Part shown: positions 59,671 to 64,000 of the stretch, piece by piece
Numbering within the stretch: the first letter of the stretch is position 1
Layout of the letters: every line of letters begins with the position of its first letter
From: Callipepla californica brunnescens
Taxonomy: Eukaryota; Chordata; Aves; Galliformes; Odontophoridae
NCBI GenBank assembly: GCA_023055505.1
Contig: JALIRH010000042.1
Span: 1,868,335 to 1,932,334 of the forward strand
DNA length: 64,000 nucleotides
Direction of reading: 5' to 3'
Program-made: the position numbers and the translations under genes
The notes under the pieces: generated by a model
What the model saw: the letters and a program-made list of their open reading frames with translations, nothing else
Database searches by the model: none
Told to the model about the DNA's origin: nothing

Positions 59671-60700
59671 ATTAAAGTGAGGAGCTGAGCTGGGGAAGGA
59701 TGCGAGGCAATGGCGAGGCAGCCGAGCTCCTCTGTTTCATGTACGTATCTGTCTTACTTTATGGAAGTCACTAAGTATCGCTGCGGCGCAGCAGTCGGTG
59801 CCGGAGCTGCCCGGCAGAGCGGGGCACGACTGGGTTGCTCTCGTTTGGGCTCAGAGTTATTTATTTAAGGGAGATTCGCCGGCAAAGAAAACTGAGCAAG
59901 GATGCCAGCTCCCTGAGCATCTGGAGTTCCAACTTCTGACCGCGGATGGAAGAGGGATGCAGAGAGGATTGGTAAGAGCTGCCAAGGAGCTAGGCAGGAT
60001 GAGGAGGAAAGAGGACGGGGCGGGAGAAGGAAAGGGGAGAAGAACAGAGGGGGAGATCGGCTTCAGGATGGGGTATCTCTTTTTATTCCTGCCGGGCTAA
60101 GGAGGGCTGTGTGCTCACGGTGCCGGGGGATGGCTCCTCTTCTCCAGGGGAAGGGAGCACTCCCGCGGGTCCTTCTGCCCGAGGGGGACAGCGACCACTC
60201 CAGGAGGGGCAGATGGAGTTCATCGCACTCGTCTCCCCCTGGTCCCCCAGCCTCGCCGGTGCCGGCACATCAGCCCGCAGCGTAGGCTCGGGTGTGTATT
60301 TAATGGCTCCGGTGCCTCCGGTAGCTCGCACCTCTCGCCCTTGGGCTGCATTCCCCCGCAGGTCCGTGCCCGCGGATGCTCCGGGACCTGGCAGCGATCT
60401 GAAGCTCGGAGCGGGGCTGGAAAGGGAGGGGACAAACCGAGCCAGCTCAGGAGAGAGGCAGGGAGAGACTGTTTCCGCTGCAACGAGGGAGAAGCCGTTT
60501 AGTCATCTCTCTCTATATTCTCCCGATGATGATTGCATTTTCTGATTGCCTCTGACTGCATTTAGAGAGGGAGTCGGGAGGCAGGCGGCACAGCTCACCT
60601 CGTACCCCGAGCAGCAGCCGCTCCATCCCTGCCCGTTCCCTCGGGTTCCCCCTGCCCTGGGGCTCCGGGAACCCCTCCTTGCAGGTAAGGGGGTGATGCG
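59671..60700. promoter_or_regulatory. GC-rich shore of the CpG island, possible alternative first exon
   Basis: CpG stays above background to about 60.7 kb. A second good plus-strand donor, TTGCAG/GTAAGG, sits at 60684/60685. A minus-strand donor, ACGAG/GTGAGC (reading the reverse strand), sits at about 60601/60600. A 144-codon plus frame (60111-60545) and an overlapping 87-codon minus frame are low in complexity and unrecognised. Alternative promoters or first exons are common in such shores, but I cannot define exon limits. Confidence 0.4.
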
Positions 60701-61679
60701 AGATGGGGTGCCCGGGCTGCCGGGGAGGGCAGGACTTGGCATGCATTTCTTGTAAGCCTGTTGCTCTTGTTCCCAAACGTCTGCACCTGGCTGAGCGGGT
60801 GCTTTGCAGAAAGTTTTATTATCAGACATGATTGGGAAGGGAAAGGGAAGATGTGGTTGAAAGAGAAACTCTGAGTGACATATTTTGCTTTTATGCGAGA
60901 GTGTCTCTGCTGCCTGAGCCTGACCCAGCTATGGAGAGAGAGCGAGGGAAGGGATGATCTCCAGGCTCTTCACTCCCATTAGCACTGTGCCTCATCAAGA
61001 CACTCACTTGTTTATCGGCCATATTTTAAATCATCCCTCTCTGCTAACAGAAAGGGAAACGCTGGGAGATTTTGGTTCTGTTTTTGTGAGACTGTGGAGA
61101 GACATTAATTAACTATGGCAATGGCAATAGAAGTTAACGTGGTAAGAATCCATCGCTTATTTGCCGACCCTTTGGTAAACGGTGATGACTGTTGTCTGAA
61201 GTTTTCCACCAGGTTTTTGCTTGTAGGCTGGGATTGCATCGGGGTGCACAGCCAGGTGTTGGGGAGGGAGGTGGATGGGGCTGGAATCTGCAGAGATGGG
61301 CTCATGCCAACGGCGTTCCTATCCCACGTGCTTGCACCTCTCCTCCTAACTATCCACAGGGAAGAGTTGTTTTCTCCACCGATGCTGACTTTTTAAAATC
61401 AGATGGAGGCAAATGATTGCATTTGGTGTCCCAGGTCTTCTAAATGCCATCGACAGGCTACTGATACACTTCCCTTTCAAATTACGTGCAGAAATTACGG
61501 TAATTAAAGTCAGAAATGTGTGTGTAGGCAAGTGCATGCTTGATAGAGCCGGAGTGTGTCTGTTTCCTACACGAGCTGAAGAGACTCTGTCATCCATACA
61601 ATATATGTATTTTTCCCAGGCAATTGCTTTCCAGCCTTAGGAGAATGGTTGGCAGTTACGAGAACGAAGACACAGAGGG
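60701..61679. other. Probable intronic sequence without recognisable exon
   Basis: CpG falls to background. It contains purine-rich GAGAGAGAGCGAGGGAAGGG near 60932 and AT-rich parts such as GACATTAATTAACTATGGC near 61100 and AATTACGGTAATTAAAG near 61492. Open frames of up to 93 codons are unrecognised. Confidence 0.45.
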
Positions 61680-62440
61680 CAGAAGGGGGCTTCTTTGCAT
61701 AGCTAATAGATAAACTGTTTAATTATTATTGTTATTATTTTAAACAAGCTCAGTCTGTGCAGCTCTGACTTAACAAACCCAGCCCCATCTCTCTTAATTT
61801 TCTGCCTCTTCTTTCGGGGCAGAGTAGAATCCCAAAGATTCACAGACAAGAAAAAGCAAAACCTTTCTGAGAAGGGATTTGTTTATTCTTCGCCCTCTCA
61901 GTTCTTCCTTACAATTTACATCTGACAAAGGCTTTTTTTTCGAGTATTTTGAGGACCAAAACGGACAGATCAAAGCAATTGTGCCAACGAAGCTGTGGGT
62001 GCTAAGTTCACTTATTCAGCTGCATTTCTTTGCAATGGGAACTAAACCTCTATAAAAGATTACCCTTCTCTTGTTTTACTCTCCTGTCCGTTCCATAGCT
62101 GAGATATTAATAGCTTCCCCACTACACTGCCAGCATAGAAAGACCCATTTTATCTTTAAAAACTGATTTAAAAATGCGTAAGTCACTTATGAGTTACCAG
62201 TGCTTTATTAGAACAATTATATGTGAAGTATTTATAGAGCCTCGGCAGCTAATGTAGGTAACCTGGAATTTACAGCCAAAGTTATAAGTACGGAAGAGAT
62301 TTCTAATAAGGTCCCCAAGAGAAATCAAGGAAGATGAAAAGCCAGTGTGTTGTATCTGCTCAGGTCACTGTACATCACCCATCAGTCCTGGAAGAATGAC
62401 TTGTTGTAGTGCCACTAATTGGAATTAAAAAGCACAGAAG
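61680..62440. other. Candidate intronic conserved noncoding element, AT-rich
   Basis: Contains CTAATAGATAAACTG, TTTAATTATTATTG, CTTATTCAGCTGC (an E-box), AGATATTAATAGC, ATTTAAAAATGCG and CACTAATTGGAATTAAAAAG. The sequence is smooth and repeat-free. Its position inside the putative first intron of a CpG-island gene is a common location for enhancers. No exon is supported. Confidence 0.35.
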
Positions 62441-62566
62441 ACAGCTTACCAGCAGGGAGATCGGGGAGAGGATGTGTTAACTGGGTGTCTTGCTTATTTG
62501 CCCGTAGGTATTTGGTGGTTAATGACAGAAATGGTGGTCTTTTTTTTTCTGCCTCCTGTTTCGCAG

Positions 62567-62759
62567 CCCTGTTCTCAATGCAGCGTTACCTGAAGTTGCA
62601 AGATCCACTGCTGCTAACAGCAGTCGGCAGCTCTGCCCCTGTCCCTGGAGAGTTCCTCCCAGCTGCAGTCAAAGCCGTGCAGAGCAAGTTTGCAGTACTG
62701 TGCTCTGCCTCATCTGTGGACAAAGGGTTCTGGTCTCCAGGGCTGTTGCTCTGCCATGA
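62567..62759 (+). other. Cryptic exon-like segment after a strong acceptor (not a supported exon)
   Basis: A long pyrimidine tract (T10 then CTGCCTCCTGTTTCG) ends in CAG at 62566. The following frame is open for 63 codons to a TGA at 62757-62759, in a phase compatible with the donor at 59440 (phase 2). The predicted peptide (starting PVLNAALPEV after the split codon, rich in S, C and R) matches nothing I know. No downstream donor or polyadenylation pairing is evident. It would give a protein of only about 84 residues. Chance acceptors like this are common. Confidence 0.15.
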
Positions 62760-62989
62760 TTAGTGCAATGCATTTGTTCTTGAGGAGTAAGAGAAAAAGA
62801 TGGTGCTTAGCGATATGGAACAACCATCCATAGCAAAATATGGCGGGATATTGGCTCCAGTGCACGTCTGTGTGAAAAGTGGCTCCTTGGGATAAGCATC
62901 ACTATGGGCTATTCTATGCCTCGTAATTACAAAACCTCTTCCAGCAGCAGCAAGATGCTTGCACGAGGGATTTCAGTTGTCCTTTAGAT

Positions 62990-63222
62990 AGTAAAATTGC
63001 ACAGAAAGATACTCCACATTAAGGTGATGAATGTTAATGTGTCCTGAAGAGGAAAGAGCATTCCTGGGAGCAGTTCAGTTGTTTTCACCACAGATTGATT
63101 CCATCATTTTTTATTCAGTATTTTGATGGCTGTTGAAATCAATAATGCTGCAGCCTTACTGGCTGGAATGGCAGCTTTCATATAATTAAAAATGTTCAGA
63201 GTAAAATTGCATAGAAGGATAC
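62990..63222. repeat. Separated 23-bp direct repeat
   Basis: AGTAAAATTGCACAGAAAGATAC in two pieces, AGTAAAATTGC plus ACAGAAAGATAC at 62990-63012, recurs with two changes at 63200-63222. The copies are 210 bp apart, inside an AT-rich stretch with several CATTA and AATTA cores. It may be an internally duplicated regulatory element or part of an unrecognised old repeat. Confidence 0.85.
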
Positions 63223-63406
63223 CATGCAGAGGATATAATTAGGCTTTGAGGGCCTGAGTCAGTGGAATCAATGGAATCACCATTGATAGATTGGCTTTTG
63301 ATAGGGCCCCTAATGCATCTGATATGATAATGGCACCTTTCTCCAGATGATTTTACGGTAGACGTAGAAGAACATTAGGGAAGTAAAAGTAAATGTAAGT
63401 TAAAAG

Positions 63407-63423
63407 AAAAAAAAAAAAAAAAA
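63407..63423. repeat. A17 homopolymer
   Basis: Seventeen adenines, the longest homopolymer that I found in the window. No retrocopy or LINE body precedes it on the plus strand, so it is treated as a simple repeat. Confidence 0.93.
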
Positions 63424-64000
63424 GATATATTTTAAGAACTCTGACCAAAGACCAAAAAGGAAAAGAAAATTCCTGGCCAGATCAGAACCACAGTAACCAC
63501 TATAATTTCCAGACAATGTTGGCTTCCAGTGGTTGAAGATTTGGACAACTTGGGATATATTTCATCTAAAAATTCAAGACTGCAGTGAACATATTTCAGT
63601 TCAGCCTAATGGTCCTTCAGTTCTGTCTCTGTCTGCCAGGAAATCATCAGGGTCTCCTGGTAATGATCCTGCTGGAAGAAAGCTGTCCAAGTTTGGAGGC
63701 TTCCCTGTTCTGCTTTTCTTGCTACTTCACTGATAGCATTTTCCCGTGGTCCAGAGGAGGGAAGCAGTACTTCACATCAGTAAAACACACCTCTAAATCC
63801 AAGACAGCAGCAAAAAAAAAAGCAAACAAAAGAAAAAACAACAAAGCCTGCTGCTGAGCCCAAGTCTTTGATTAAAGGTGGAAGAAAGTGAATGAAAATC
63901 AAGAGAGGTGATCAGCTTCATTTTGTATTGAACTTTCTGAAGCCTGGAAACCCAGCTCAGCCCAGCTGTTGCTCTTCATGGCATGCAGTTTAGCTGGGTG

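Larger units (their letters stand above)
62760..64000. other. Probable intronic sequence, AT-rich, no exon recognised
   Basis: Contains the separated direct repeat, an A17 run at 63407-63423, a second A-rich patch near 63811-63842 and small frames below 91 codons. Stretches such as TCAATAATGCTGCAGCC and GATATGATAATGGCACC near 63140 and 63320 look enhancer-like but cannot be delimited. The window ends without a further exon. Confidence 0.45.

Noticed and set aside
63407..63423. A17 run as the poly(A) tail of a processed pseudogene or LINE
   Set aside because: No coding remnant or retroelement body precedes it, and no target-site duplication was evident.
1..64000. tRNA, rRNA and familiar microRNA genes
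   Set aside because: I scanned by eye for tRNA B-box words and for seeds of common conserved microRNAs (such as let-7, miR-9, miR-124 and miR-137) and found none. A covariance-model search could still find something.

Overview
This window reads as vertebrate nuclear DNA, most likely from a bird and plausibly a chicken-like galliform. The main evidence is several fragments that match the 3' end of the avian CR1 LINE family, together with sparse interspersed repeats, a typical vertebrate CpG island and long gene-free DNA. There are no operons, no dense ORFs and no bacterial or phage genes. Without a database search the species is an inference.

Layout. Positions 1-1190 are a degenerate pentanucleotide satellite (NNNGC units, mostly ATGGC and ACAGC), cut by the left window edge. 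It keeps its 5-bp register throughout the stretches I checked and contains two different higher-order repeats (65 bp and 95 bp). From about 1.2 to 59.0 kb I see no exon I can support. This is single-copy, gene-desert-like sequence in which ordinary unconstrained-looking DNA alternates with AT-rich blocks carrying TAATTA, CAATTAA and ATGCAAA-type homeodomain or POU motifs. Those blocks look like candidate conserved noncoding elements. CR1 fragments lie near 15.1, 31.1 and 53.6 kb, the last being an inverted pair. A few short tandem duplications and homopolymer runs are scattered through the region.

From about 59.03 to 59.67 kb there is a strong CpG island, with a GC-rich shore to about 60.7 kb. 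It contains a plausible first coding exon on the plus strand (ATG at 59379, splice donor after 59440), a G-quadruplex-forming tract just inside the putative intron, and further possible donors on both strands. The remainder (60.7-64 kb) looks intronic: AT-rich, with candidate noncoding elements and one cryptic exon-like acceptor at 62566/62567. I do not recognise the gene that starts here.

How it fits together. The simplest reading is a long intergenic or regulatory region upstream of a CpG-island promoter that drives a gene running to the right beyond the window. Candidate enhancers lie both upstream and in its first intron. I found no convincing undescribed biological system. The most distinctive sequence object is the pentamer-phased satellite with two higher-order periods.
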